64,000 nt of DNA from Dysgonomonas sp. PF1-14 (GTDB taxonomy: Bacteria; Bacteroidota; Bacteroidia; Bacteroidales; Dysgonomonadaceae), in the NCBI RefSeq assembly GCF_029892965.1, contig NZ_JARXWN010000001.1:1-64000 (forward strand), in the 5' to 3' direction. Positions 1 to 10,000 of this stretch are shown here, one piece after another. The notes beneath the pieces are model-generated. The model saw nothing but the letters and a program-made list of their open reading frames with translations. It was not told the DNA's origin and made no database searches. Every line of letters starts with the position of its first letter. Position 1 is the first letter of the stretch. Made by a program: the position numbers and the translations under genes.

Positions 1-515
1 CCTTTGTCGAAGGCGTCTATAACGACGTATGAATTATCATTCTGCGGAAATGTAAAGCGAAACATGGCAGCACGGGAAGTGGGTGCCAGTTCGGCTATAA
101 CATCATGGTCGGCCAGATAGACTGAATAGTAATATGGTTTTGCCTGTTCGGACTTGTGTGAAAACCAACTGGCTCTTTCTTCTTCATCGAAGATGGGTTT
201 GCCTGTAACGGGCATAATGGAGAATTGACCATAATCGTTGATCCAAGGACTTGGCTGATGGGTTTGTTTGAGCCCCCTGATCTTATCGGCATCATAGGTA
301 TATGTCCATCCGTCACCCATCTTTCCGGTCTGTGGTGTCCAGAAATTCATGCCCCAGGGACGGGCAATGGCGGGATAGGTATTACCTGTAGATAAGGAAT
401 GCTTACTCTGTGTACCAACTAAGGGCGTGACATAGTCTACATAATTATTCTCCTGAGCCGCTATGGTTGTAAGAGAAAGTAACGAGGTTGTAATAAATAA
501 TAAATATTTTTTCAT
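1..515 (-). CDS. GH92 family alpha-mannosidase, N-terminal part (cut by window edge)
   Basis: The ATG is at 513-515 on the minus strand and about 171 residues are visible. An N-terminal signal peptide (MKKYLLFITTSLLSLTTIAAQ) is followed by YVDYVTPLVGTQSKHSLSTG, then NTYPAIARPWGMNFWTP. This is the hallmark start of GH92, a family of calcium-dependent exo-alpha-mannosidases that trim mannose from N-glycans. The catalytic C-terminal domain lies outside the window. The gene is the last visible member of the polysaccharide utilisation locus running from 12.2 kb downwards, and a hairpin (684-727) separates it from the preceding gene. No lipobox is seen, so a periplasmic enzyme is likely. The linkage cut cannot be judged from this fragment. 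Confidence 0.88.
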   Translation of the reverse strand, partial: MKKYLLFITTSLLSLTTIAAQENNYVDYVTPLVGTQSKHSLSTGNTYPAIARPWGMNFWTPQTGKMGDGWTYTYDADKIRGLKQTHQPSPWINDYGQFSIMPVTGKPIFDEEERASWFSHKSEQAKPYYYSVYLADHDVIAELAPTSRAAMFRFTFPQNDNSYVVIDAFDK

Positions 516-683
516 AAGGCACTTTTATATAAAAGGAGGCACTTATCGAACTCCTTGTGTACAATACAAAGAAACTTTTATAGCAATTTGTCTGTTTCTT
601 TTTCAAATTGATTAAGGCACAAACCTAACAGGCCACAAAACTATTTCATGGATTGATCAGTTCATTTTATCGTCTAAAGGAAA

Positions 684-727
684 CCGCACGGACAAACAAA
701 GATTATCTATTCTTCTTGGCCGTGCGG
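684..727 (-). terminator. Hairpin, probable minus-strand terminator or attenuator
   Basis: An 8-bp perfect GC-rich stem (CCGCACGG at 684-691, CCGTGCGG at 720-727) encloses a 28-nt loop. Read on the minus strand it is followed by TTTCCTTT. It lies between the Ig-like lipoprotein gene and the GH92 gene, so it may end or attenuate the upstream operon transcript. A TAGGTTTG element on the minus strand (620-627) could be the -7 box of a separate GH92 promoter, but no convincing -33 partner was found. Confidence 0.5.
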
Positions 728-761
728 CTGTTAGTTGTTTATAACACTTTAAGATTATCTT

Positions 762-1760
762 CTATATAGGTGAACAGAAGTATCCTGTATATAATTTCTC
801 CTGTGCGTCATTCACATATGAGAATATTCCCCAAATATTGACACCATCATTTTTGATGATTTCCATTGTGACGGGAGTATTAATAGAACCTGCACTATAA
901 TAGTAATAATCAAATACGGCCTCTTCTTTAACTCCTACATTCTTACCACCTTTGAATTCCAGTTTATACCAATAATATGACCAGTAATCCCAGCCATACC
1001 TTTGCTTACCTTGGCTAGTTACTTCATTCAGATATGTGTAATATGAGGAATCCGTTTTAGAACCATTATAATAATAACGCCGGGTATTATCAAGCATGAT
1101 AGCTTCTAACTCTGCATCCGTAAAAGGATCCATAGACGCCTTTACTGTAACTGCGATATCCTCCGACAGCCCGGTACAGTCTGTTACTGTAACTATAGCC
1201 GTAAATTCTGCCTTCTTGGAAACGGCAGTCATACTGATAACCCCTTCTTCATTCACACTGGCTGTTACGGCAGGGTTATTCGATGTAGCCTCATACCCGC
1301 CGTTACCTAACACTACATCTGCTGTCAGCGTCTTGGAATTACCCAGTACAGTTATCAAGTCGAATGTTTCATGGCTTAGCTGGAGTTTGTCGGTAGTGTA
1401 CACACTAACCGGTACTTTACGATAGCGGCTATATTTATCGGAAACAATCAATGAGGTCTGCCCATTTGCAAGTCCTTCTACTTTCACCACTCCATCTACC
1501 ATTTCAACTTTAGCTATATTTGTATCCAGAATAAAGGCATCGTATTCTCCTCCTCCTTCTTTTATATCCACAGACATTTTATTTTCAACGCCTATTTTCA
1601 CTTTGATAGATTCCTGCCCAAGTATAAATGCCGGAACTTCGGTTTCGCCACCGGGATTTATTGTTTCATCATCATCGCTGCTACATCCGGTAAACCCAAT
1701 GGGCAACAGCAACAACATGGCTATGGCCAATATCTGTATTACTTTATTTATGGTTTTCAT
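762..1760 (-). CDS. Lipoprotein with two bacterial Ig-like domains, PUL-associated
   Basis: 332 aa. The N-terminus is a lipoprotein signal with lipobox PIGFTGC followed by SSDDDE, an acidic tail typical of surface-exposed Bacteroidota lipoproteins. Two Ig-like domains of the BIG2/BACON sort follow (roughly residues 45-120 and 125-205). The C-terminal 120 residues are very rich in aromatic residues (RRYYYN, WDYWSYYWYKLEF, FDYYYYS), which suggests a carbohydrate-binding or beta-sandwich surface. It sits 37 nt downstream of the GH18 gene in the same operon. A glycan-binding accessory role is inferred from context; no enzyme motif is visible. Confidence 0.75.
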   Translation of the reverse strand: MKTINKVIQILAIAMLLLLPIGFTGCSSDDDETINPGGETEVPAFILGQESIKVKIGVENKMSVDIKEGGGEYDAFILDTNIAKVEMVDGVVKVEGLANGQTSLIVSDKYSRYRKVPVSVYTTDKLQLSHETFDLITVLGNSKTLTADVVLGNGGYEATSNNPAVTASVNEEGVISMTAVSKKAEFTAIVTVTDCTGLSEDIAVTVKASMDPFTDAELEAIMLDNTRRYYYNGSKTDSSYYTYLNEVTSQGKQRYGWDYWSYYWYKLEFKGGKNVGVKEEAVFDYYYYSAGSINTPVTMEIIKNDGVNIWGIFSYVNDAQEKLYTGYFCSPI

Positions 1761-1796
1761 AATTCATTTTTACATTTGAATGATTAGTACGCTTTC

Positions 1797-3218
1797 TTAT
1801 TTCCAATCTTTAGGATATTTAATACCATCAAATACCAGTTCGTCGTCATAGAATGCTCTGGCCATTCTTTGCATTGCAGGTAACTGCGATGATGTAAAGT
1901 TGGTACGGTTAGGATCCATAGCAAAGATCATATGCGACAAAAACCCGTTGTCACGCATTCTTTTCAAGTTGCTTTCGCTTGCTGTACGACCTTGCGAAAA
2001 CTCTTGTGAATACAAGCCCATGTTCGATTTAGGCATTCCGGGAAAGTAAGAGGATAGATCCGCAGAACCACCATAATCATGTAATGCGTAGTCTACAAAT
2101 TCACCGGAATTCATACCATCAATAGCAGGCAGGCCGTATGTCGTACTATAAGCATAAGCAACCACCCATCGTTCTGGCTGTATTTTCTTCACTTCATAGC
2201 AGAGGCGCGCTGCCGGCTCCTTACCCGGATATACAAATCCGGGAGTAAAATTACTATACTCATAGGTTGAATATTCATCATCTACAAAGATTCCATCCAA
2301 TTGGTAAGCATCACACATTGCCTTTACTTCTTTGGCAAACTCCTGAGCTGTTTCTTTACTCATATTTGCTACTCCCGATCGGTCATGGTTCCCCAGAAGT
2401 CCCAGTATGATTTTTATACCCCTTTCCTGTAACGGTTTCAGGTATTTCTCACGGTTATCAAGAATAGCTTTTACATTTTCGTTATTGAAGATATATACCC
2501 GCCCGGTTTCTTCGTTATAGTTGATGTTCGCAGAAAAAATAATCAATGCATCCACTAACGGTTTACCATTGCTGGCTAACGTAAAGCTAAGATTATTTAA
2601 CGGATTGGTATCATTAACCTCCATACAACTGAATACTTTAACACCCGGAGTGCCATCTATGTATTTGGTACAGTCGGGGATTCCGGTCAGGTCTTTTACG
2701 AATATCAAACGGGTTTGATCGGTTTCCGCCAATTTAAAATCTCCCGAAGTTACTTTCATCCGTAAAGGAATAACATAGCTCTTGTCAGCAGAAAGATTAC
2801 CATCGGAAGTATATGATACCTTCATCCCTACCGATTGCGTCGAACCTGTACTCAGGTTAATGATTCCACCATCGGCTAATGTAATTTTTTGCTGAGGAAA
2901 AGCTTCGTAGGCAGTCCCGTGAGTATTATTGTATTCAGTAAGAACCGTTTCGTCATAGCTTACGGCTACTGTGGCTCCCGAAACAAGCTTTGCTGTCGTC
3001 TTCAGTTGCAGGTGCATATCGCCCGCATCGCGAAATTCCACGTTCGAGAACATCCGCTTTCCGTTGTTATCGCTAATGTAGCCCATTACAGAACCGTCTC
3101 CTGTAGAGTATCTATTTTCATCAAGAGTCCCTACTGCAATGTCTTCGGAACACGCTGTAAGTAAACCGCCTACCAGTATAAATGCTGCAATCCAATATTT
3201 AATTTTTAAATATTTCAT
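1797..3218 (-). CDS. DUF1735-GH18 endo-beta-N-acetylglucosaminidase-like lipoprotein
   Basis: 473 aa. Lipobox LLTAC then SEDI. An N-terminal DUF1735 domain (about 45-175; note VAVSYDETVLTEYNNTHGTAY) is followed by a GH18 TIM barrel (about 185-470). The GH18 catalytic motif DGxxxDxE is intact as DGIFVDDE near residues 308-315, so Glu315 is the likely acid/base. The domain order matches endo-glycosidases such as BT_3987, which cleave the chitobiose core of high-mannose N-glycans. It is the probable surface enzyme that releases glycan for SusCD import. The neighbour at 4408-5433 looks like an inactive GH18 relative. Exact substrate is inferred from the family and the nearby GH92. Confidence 0.85.
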   Translation of the reverse strand: MKYLKIKYWIAAFILVGGLLTACSEDIAVGTLDENRYSTGDGSVMGYISDNNGKRMFSNVEFRDAGDMHLQLKTTAKLVSGATVAVSYDETVLTEYNNTHGTAYEAFPQQKITLADGGIINLSTGSTQSVGMKVSYTSDGNLSADKSYVIPLRMKVTSGDFKLAETDQTRLIFVKDLTGIPDCTKYIDGTPGVKVFSCMEVNDTNPLNNLSFTLASNGKPLVDALIIFSANINYNEETGRVYIFNNENVKAILDNREKYLKPLQERGIKIILGLLGNHDRSGVANMSKETAQEFAKEVKAMCDAYQLDGIFVDDEYSTYEYSNFTPGFVYPGKEPAARLCYEVKKIQPERWVVAYAYSTTYGLPAIDGMNSGEFVDYALHDYGGSADLSSYFPGMPKSNMGLYSQEFSQGRTASESNLKRMRDNGFLSHMIFAMDPNRTNFTSSQLPAMQRMARAFYDDELVFDGIKYPKDWK

Positions 3219-3247
3219 AATTTCTTTCTTTAAAAGTTATAAAACTA

Positions 3248-4393
3248 TTAATTAGGTAATGAGACTGGATTCCACGTAATTGTCTTGTTTGCAACTATGG
3301 TATTTTCATTACCTGTATGGTCGGCTATTATCTGTCCGCCTCCTTCGTTGAACTTCCAATATGCTACTAAGCCCGGACTGTCAGGTGCCACTACATAAAA
3401 ATGATCTTTTCCTTGAATTTCATCTTGTGTAAGCACACGATTCCACACCCTGCACTCGGATATAGATCCTGATAGATAACGATTGTCATCGTACGATTTG
3501 CCGACATAGAAACTTGATGTAGCCCAGTTCACATTGTTCCGGTAGCTAGTCGTCTTGGTATCTCCTTTTTTGATACCATTGAAATAAACATTCACTGCAC
3601 CATCAGCCGAATTGTAAGTGGCGGCCAGATGTACCCATACGCCGGTCGGCAACTGCCAGGCTGCATCGGTGACGTTTCCATTGGATGTAGCTAATTGCAA
3701 CTGATTGTCAGGAAGCCCTGCATCGCCAATACGGAACAGGAAATTTCCTTCAATACCCATTACCGTACTGATAAGTTTACCGAACTTGTCTATATATAAC
3801 AATGCTTCTATAGATACCTCTCCCATATTTTTCAGGGAAGAAGTTCCCGGACTCTGTAGTGAAAGATAATTCGTCGTAATATCGGCTACTGTATTAATCA
3901 GGGCAGCACCTCTTATTACGAAATAAGTACTACGGGTACTATTCAGAAATTCAATATTTGAGTTGGCCACAGTTATCGGCAATACATAAACCAAGTCGCG
4001 GTCTAAACCAGAGAGGTTTTTGAAGCTTATTTCCACATCATTCCCTTTCACTGTACCTACAGCAATGGTAGATACTGCCACCGTAAGCTCATAATATTCG
4101 CTGGGAAGGATAATGGCATTATCTGCATATGCCATATTGTATTGGCTTACTAAAGATTCGTCCACTTTATATGTCACTACAACATCAGATCCTTCGAGTT
4201 TAGCAATAGAAGTCTGAATGGTTCTGCTCTCTGTGTCATTAGTTCCCATTAGCAGTATAGAACTGACTTTCTCCGAGGTAGTGAAAGCTTTGTTGTCATA
4301 ATTCTCTGCATCTTCTCCGCAAGACGTCAATGCACCACAAGCTATGAGCGCTACAAAAAATGAAAGTACTAAATTATTGATTTTGCTTTTCAT
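3248..4393 (-). CDS. DUF1735 plus LamG-like lectin domain lipoprotein (putative surface glycan-binding protein)
   Basis: 381 aa. Lipobox GALTSC then GEDAE. The N-terminal half carries DUF1735 (about 35-165, with VDESLVSQYNMAY). The C-terminal half (about 185-375) is a concanavalin A/LamG-type jelly roll: WVHLAATYNSADGAVNVYFN, FYVGKSYDDNRYLSGSISEC, RVWNRVLTQDEI and LVAYWKFNEGGG are signature segments. No catalytic residues are evident. Position between the GH18 gene and the GH18-like gene, and the same domain pair in the high-mannose loci of gut Bacteroides, point to a glycan-binding role on the cell surface. Confidence 0.82.
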   Translation of the reverse strand: MKSKINNLVLSFFVALIACGALTSCGEDAENYDNKAFTTSEKVSSILLMGTNDTESRTIQTSIAKLEGSDVVVTYKVDESLVSQYNMAYADNAIILPSEYYELTVAVSTIAVGTVKGNDVEISFKNLSGLDRDLVYVLPITVANSNIEFLNSTRSTYFVIRGAALINTVADITTNYLSLQSPGTSSLKNMGEVSIEALLYIDKFGKLISTVMGIEGNFLFRIGDAGLPDNQLQLATSNGNVTDAAWQLPTGVWVHLAATYNSADGAVNVYFNGIKKGDTKTTSYRNNVNWATSSFYVGKSYDDNRYLSGSISECRVWNRVLTQDEIQGKDHFYVVAPDSPGLVAYWKFNEGGGQIIADHTGNENTIVANKTITWNPVSLPN

Positions 4394-4407
4394 AATTATT
4401 TCTTCTT

Positions 4408-5433
4408 TTATTTTATGGATGGATTAACACTCGAAATAATTTTTCTCAGGTAATAATAATCCTTTACAGTAGTATGGTAGTCGGTAGAGGCATTGTAAAC
4501 ACCTACAGCCTTTACTTTTATCCCATCGTGCGCAACTGATGCCCAGTCGGCGAGTCCTTCCATTGTCACTGTTCCGTTGGAAAAATATCCAGTACTCTTG
4601 TTCGGATCATTCAGGTCAATAGCCATCACCACCATTCCGAAACGATCTTTTGCAATATTATCTATGTTTGCAAGAAATAAAGTATAAGTCAGTTCGTCCT
4701 TTGCTGTTGCAGTTTTTCCTGAAATAAGGATGGACAAACAATCATCGAGTAATGAAGTATCTATCAGATTTTGAGGTTTTCCTTCGTATATTGTCATTTT
4801 CCCCGGATTACGTCTTTTCCAGTCCCTCATAATATTGATAAAAGCAGTCTCGTTCTCGATATATTGTTTCAATTCATTAGGACGCATATGGAGCCGTGAT
4901 TTTCCAGCATAACCTATACAAATACCATCGTAATTATATTTGTTCACCAGGCTAAGTGAGTACTCCAGAGAATCGGTCAGAAAATCTAGAAATTCCAATG
5001 CAATCGGTTCTTCTTCTGTGGCCAATTCAAGTTTGGCGTTATATGCGGCTTTGATTGCCTCAAAGTCTATTGTGTAAATAACCCTTGTTCCTTTATCGTT
5101 ACGCACTTTGCTTATATCTTCCAACTCCCAATTGACGAGTTCGTCCGGATGCATCAGCCCAATTATGTCTACACTATCGGGAAGATCTGTGATGTGATGC
5201 GCCCTGCTGTAAGGTTTCTTTTCACTGTTATCAACCCAAGCATATACCAGAACATGATCTGTTTTTTTATACTCTCGCAGGTTCTCCAGATATTTACCAT
5301 AGGCCGGTTTTTCCGGTTGCTTAATATCCACACTTTCGTCTTCGGTCCAGTCGCTACAAGAGGTAAGTAATAAACCTCCGGCTATAAGCGACAATAGAAA
5401 TATAAGTATTTTATTCATATTATTATTTTCCAT
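4408..5433 (-). CDS. Catalytically inactive GH18-like lipoprotein (putative surface glycan-binding protein)
   Basis: 341 aa; translation may start at the internal Met6 (MNKILIFLLSLIAGG), since a lipobox LLLTSC follows. The body resembles a GH18 barrel: VLVYAWVDNSE, SVDIIGLMHPDE, and the strand-4 segment YDGICIGYAGKS near residues 168-179. In active GH18 enzymes this strand reads DGxxxDxE; here the second Asp is Gly174 and the Glu is Ala176, so catalysis is not expected. Such inactive GH18 homologues follow SusD in Bacteroides N-glycan loci, where they bind glycan. It lies 19 nt downstream of SusD. Ligand is inferred. Confidence 0.78.
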   Translation of the reverse strand: MENNNMNKILIFLLSLIAGGLLLTSCSDWTEDESVDIKQPEKPAYGKYLENLREYKKTDHVLVYAWVDNSEKKPYSRAHHITDLPDSVDIIGLMHPDELVNWELEDISKVRNDKGTRVIYTIDFEAIKAAYNAKLELATEEEPIALEFLDFLTDSLEYSLSLVNKYNYDGICIGYAGKSRLHMRPNELKQYIENETAFINIMRDWKRRNPGKMTIYEGKPQNLIDTSLLDDCLSILISGKTATAKDELTYTLFLANIDNIAKDRFGMVVMAIDLNDPNKSTGYFSNGTVTMEGLADWASVAHDGIKVKAVGVYNASTDYHTTVKDYYYLRKIISSVNPSIK

Positions 5434-5451
5434 AATTAGATCGTAAATAAA

Positions 5452-7020
5452 TTAGTTCTTCTTAGCCCACCAAAGATCCGTAGCCATATTGTCGGGTCCT
5501 CCCAGATAGTTTGAAACGGCATCCTGCACATTTTTCAGGTTACCTGTATATTCGCTCTGAGGGAAAGAGAGTCTGCGCACCATGCGTGCTGTACTTACTA
5601 CCGAACTGCGGTTTAGCATTACAGGCATCAACTCAGGATAACCTGTACGACGGAACTCGCTCCATGCTTCTATACCATTCGGATAAATCGCAATCCATTT
5701 CTGGGTAATGATACGCTCCAGATTTTCTTCAAAGGTTGCAGAGTTACTCCATGCAACTTTTATAGTAGAAGCTGCGCCTGTGTAACTGAATGAACCCAGA
5801 GGGTCAACATATCTTTCAGGCATACTCGCTGCATCTGCTATATAGGCCGGTGCGCCTGTTGCACCCCATTGTTCGAATGAAAGGGTAATTCCTGATTCGT
5901 ACAGGTCTTTAGCCGTACCGCCCATATTCCAGCCCCGTAAAGCGCCTTCTGCTCTAAGGAATGCAACCTCTGCGGCATTCATCAGGTGCATAGTCGATCC
6001 GTTGTAGATATCAGCGTTCATATTGGTATATCTCTGTCCTATCGTCTGATCAGGGATATTGATACCTGAACGAAAACCGATATATACATCCTTGCCGAAA
6101 CCGCTTTCGTCAGCAAAATAACGAGGTCTGCGCGGATCGCTGTATCCGTTCATATAAGATATGATATCAGCTCCTATGTGTGTATCTCCTCCATTTCCCC
6201 AAAGGCTGAAACCAAAAGAGTAAGGATTTGTCTGACCAGAGATCAGTATCAGATTGGCATTGTCACTGTTAGATACCATAGGCCCTACGGCATGTGACAT
6301 TACTTCTTCGGCTGTAGTACGTGCCAAAGTCGCATCAACATTTGCCATACGAATGGCCATACGGAGTTTTATCGAATTAGCCAGTTTTATCCAGTTCACT
6401 GTGCTTCCTGCATAAATACGATCGGCTTTAGATGAGAAGTTACCGGTCTGGTTACTTGTCAGTATAGCAATTGCATCATTGAGTTCTCCTATCATCGTCT
6501 TATACACATCCTGCTGCGAATCGTACGGCGTATTTAACGCACCGTCTTTTCCTACTTTAGAGTATGGGATAGGACCATATATGTCGGTAATACGCGACAT
6601 AGCCATCACTTTTGTGATCGAAGCCACAGATAATAACACAGGGTCTTCGGTCATAGTAATTATCGTATTGTACGAAGTCATTACATTCTTCATTGCATTG
6701 TTGAATGTTGCTTCTATCCAGCCGCTTTCGGGTGCATAAGTAGAAAAGTTTCTGTTATTGAAACCCGGATTTACATCGGCAAAATAACCTGCATAAGTTC
6801 CGCCCAACAGTTGTTCGGTAAACTGGTTGGCATGCTCGTTACTAGGAATAATCCAGTTCTGCATATTGGTCATATGCTGTCTCAGGAAATACGCATCTCT
6901 TTCGCCTTCTTCGTCGTTTATTCCGGTTTTGTTATAATCATCATAAGCATCGGTACACTGAGTAAAGAAAAGAGCAGTGAATGCTAATAATACGATTGAT
7001 ATATATTTATATATTTTCAT
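5452..7020 (-). CDS. SusD/RagB-like outer membrane lipoprotein
   Basis: 522 aa, lipobox LFFTQC then TDAYDD. Typical SusD features: AYFLRQHMTNMQNWIIPSNE, SRITDIYGPIPYSK, the helical TPR-like region NWIKLANSIKLRMAIRMANV, MNAAEVAFLRAEGALRGW, and the C-terminal ITQKWIAIYPNGIEAWSEFRRTG. It belongs to the SusD_2-type branch. It acts as the lid over the SusC barrel at the cell surface and hands bound oligosaccharide to it. The gene follows susC by 22 nt, the normal pairing. Confidence 0.93.
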   Translation of the reverse strand: MKIYKYISIVLLAFTALFFTQCTDAYDDYNKTGINDEEGERDAYFLRQHMTNMQNWIIPSNEHANQFTEQLLGGTYAGYFADVNPGFNNRNFSTYAPESGWIEATFNNAMKNVMTSYNTIITMTEDPVLLSVASITKVMAMSRITDIYGPIPYSKVGKDGALNTPYDSQQDVYKTMIGELNDAIAILTSNQTGNFSSKADRIYAGSTVNWIKLANSIKLRMAIRMANVDATLARTTAEEVMSHAVGPMVSNSDNANLILISGQTNPYSFGFSLWGNGGDTHIGADIISYMNGYSDPRRPRYFADESGFGKDVYIGFRSGINIPDQTIGQRYTNMNADIYNGSTMHLMNAAEVAFLRAEGALRGWNMGGTAKDLYESGITLSFEQWGATGAPAYIADAASMPERYVDPLGSFSYTGAASTIKVAWSNSATFEENLERIITQKWIAIYPNGIEAWSEFRRTGYPELMPVMLNRSSVVSTARMVRRLSFPQSEYTGNLKNVQDAVSNYLGGPDNMATDLWWAKKN

Positions 7021-7042
7021 TGTCGTTCTATTATTAAATTAG

Positions 7043-10000
7043 TTAGAATCTTAATTTAACATTGAATCCCATACTTCTGTTGCTAGGCATCATGAAGTAG
7101 TCGATACCCTGATAGTTGTTTCCTGTTGTAGCAACAGATTCCGGATCGAATGGCGCTTTGTTGTAGATCATCCACAGATTACGCCCTACCAGTGAAAGAG
7201 TAAGATCTCCTATACCCCATAGTTGTGATTTAGGGAAAGTGTAACCGAAAGAAAGTTCCTGCAAGCGAACATTAGTTGCACTGTATGTGTAGTACTGTGC
7301 TATATTGGAACTGGAACCCACTGTCTGATACCATGTCTGAGAATCGACAACATCTGATCCGTTTACAACCATACCTCCGTTATCGCGGGCTGTTTCTGAA
7401 GCTTCTGATACGCCCTGGCTATCGAGGATAGCCTGAGTCGCAGAATAGACAATACCTCCCAGACGAGCAGATACCATGAATCCGAGATTGAAGTTTCTCC
7501 ATGAGAAATCATTTCTCCACGACATATTAGCCTTAGGCAATACGCTTCCAAGTTTTACAGGATTGTCAGCTACAGTAACTTTAGTGACATTTCCGGCAGC
7601 ATCTACATAGATGTTTCCGTTTCCATCTCTTTGCAGGTCAGTCAATGAATAAAGATCGCCCAACGTTCCACCTTCTTTCAGGATAAACTTAGTATCACCA
7701 AATGCTGTAAGCGTTAATCGGTCAACAGGATACGATTCTCCCGTAGCCGGATTTACATAATTATTAGCCAACTCTTTGATCTTATTGCTATTTGCACTGA
7801 GTGTATAAACGCTTGACCAGGTGAGGCCACTCCATGTATTTTCATATCCCAGCGACATTTCAATACCCTTGTTGAGTACGCTACCGGACTGAACATAATA
7901 GTGATCGTAACCGGATGACGCCGGAAGATTAGCATTAAATACCTGATTGTATGTTTTAGCATGATAAAGACCGATATCGAACTTGAAGTGTTTCAGAAAA
8001 CGGGTAGTGAGCCCTATTTCCCATGAATCGGTTTTCTGTGGGTCGAGGTAAGTTATCGGATAGTGGTCGTAATTCGGATAATAACCCAAACCACTTTCAT
8101 TCCATGAGTGATATCTCTGTGCCAGACGACGTTCGAACGGTAAACCGACAGAAGCAAAAGAAGCTCTCAGTTTAGCATATTCTATTTGTTTCGGCATAGT
8201 GAATATCTCTGACAGAACAAATGATGTTCCTACTGATGGATAGAAGAATCCACTCTTGGTAGACTGGGCTCCTGCCAACTGCGACGGCCAGTCGAAACGT
8301 CCTGTCAATGTCAGATAGTAAGCTCCTTTATATCCTATTTCGGCACTTGCGAAAACAGACTGTGTCTGATCCTGATACTTGTCCTGAAATGGTTTCAGTT
8401 TACTACGGTCAATCTGCATAATATTGAAAACATTCGGCACAGCACCGTCATACAGACCATCCATCAACGGACCTCTGACGTCCATGTAATCCTGCATGAT
8501 ATCCGAGATAGAACCTCCGACATTGGCAACCAATGTTACTTCTTCGTTGAAAGTCTTGTTTACATTAGCCATTACATCGGCATAAGTCTGCCTGTCTCTT
8601 GTAGACACTTCGGCATAGTAACCGGTAGTAGAACCTTCAGTCAGTGTAGTATTAGTACCGGCATACAGCTTTTCGGTATATTTGTTGTGTGAGAAGTCGG
8701 TACGCACACGTCCCGATACATTCAACCAATCTAATACATCGTAGCTCAGGCTTCCGTTCAGCATATAACGGTCTTTTGTATTCTTGCGAAGATTGCGGTA
8801 ACTGATCCAATATGGGTTTTGTCCTGTAAATGTATTCAGTCCATAGTCCCAACGCTGATCATAAATTTTGCGCGAAGTGTTCCACTCTTCATACATTTTC
8901 ACATCATTCCAGTCACCGCCTCTAGGGAACAGATAAGCAGAAACCAACGGATTCTGGTACTCTCCCTGATTGGTCATATTATTATCCTTCTGTTTGATGT
9001 AGCTTGCTCCTACGTCGATCTTCATCTTATCCTTCAGAAGAGATGTTGTATTACGTATCGAGAAATTCAAACGGTCGTAAGTATTGTTATGGATAATTCC
9101 TTCTGAATTCACAGCTGCAGCTGAAGCATAAGTCTGGTTACGCTCGCTACCTGTAGACAAAGTCAGTGTTTCGGTCGTAACAACCCCTGTTCTGAAATAG
9201 TCGTCACGCGGATCGTAACCCATATAGTTAGCGGCATTCAGTTTCGAACCCCAGCTCAGGTCAGTTCCTGTTCCATTAAGTCCGGCTGTACCAGTTCCAT
9301 AAGAGTTTTGGAATTTAGGAAGAACAAACGGGTTAAGGAATTCCGTATTTTGTGTAAATGTCAGGCTTGTTTTTCCGGCTTTCCCTGTTTTTGTAGTTAT
9401 CAGGATAACACCGTTAGCAGCATTACTACCATATAGGGCCGAAGCAGCAGCACCGTTCAGCACTGTCAACGATTCTATGTCTTCCGGATTGAGGTCGGCA
9501 ATAGCTTCGGTTGTACCCGAAGAACCTTTCTCGGTACTTCCTTCGGCTCCGGTATTGAACATCGGAATACCATCTATCACATACATGGCATTGTTCGATT
9601 GTCCTATACTTTTCACACCACGCATAACTACTTTGCTGGCACCTCCGACTCCGGAAGAGCTGGCGTTAATAGTTACCCCCGCTACTTTTCCCGAAAGGGC
9701 ATTGATAAAGTTAGCGTCTTTTACGCGTGTCAGTTCGTCCTGATTCACTTCCTGTGCATTGTAGCTCAGCGCTTTCTGTGAGCGTTTTATACCCAGTGCA
9801 GTAACCACAACAGCATCTAACTCTCTGGAAACCGGAGTCAGTTTCACGTCATAGTTATTCAGGTCTGAAACGACTATACTTTCAGAATTGTAACCCATAA
9901 ATGAAATTATGAGTGTAGCCCCTTTAGCTACATTCAATTCAAATTTTCCGTCGATATCGGTCATAGTACCTCCTGTGGTACCCCTTATGCCAACAGTTGC

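Noticed and set aside
95-316. Minus-strand 73-codon frame inside the GH92 gene
   Set aside because: Wrong frame of a clear GH92 start.
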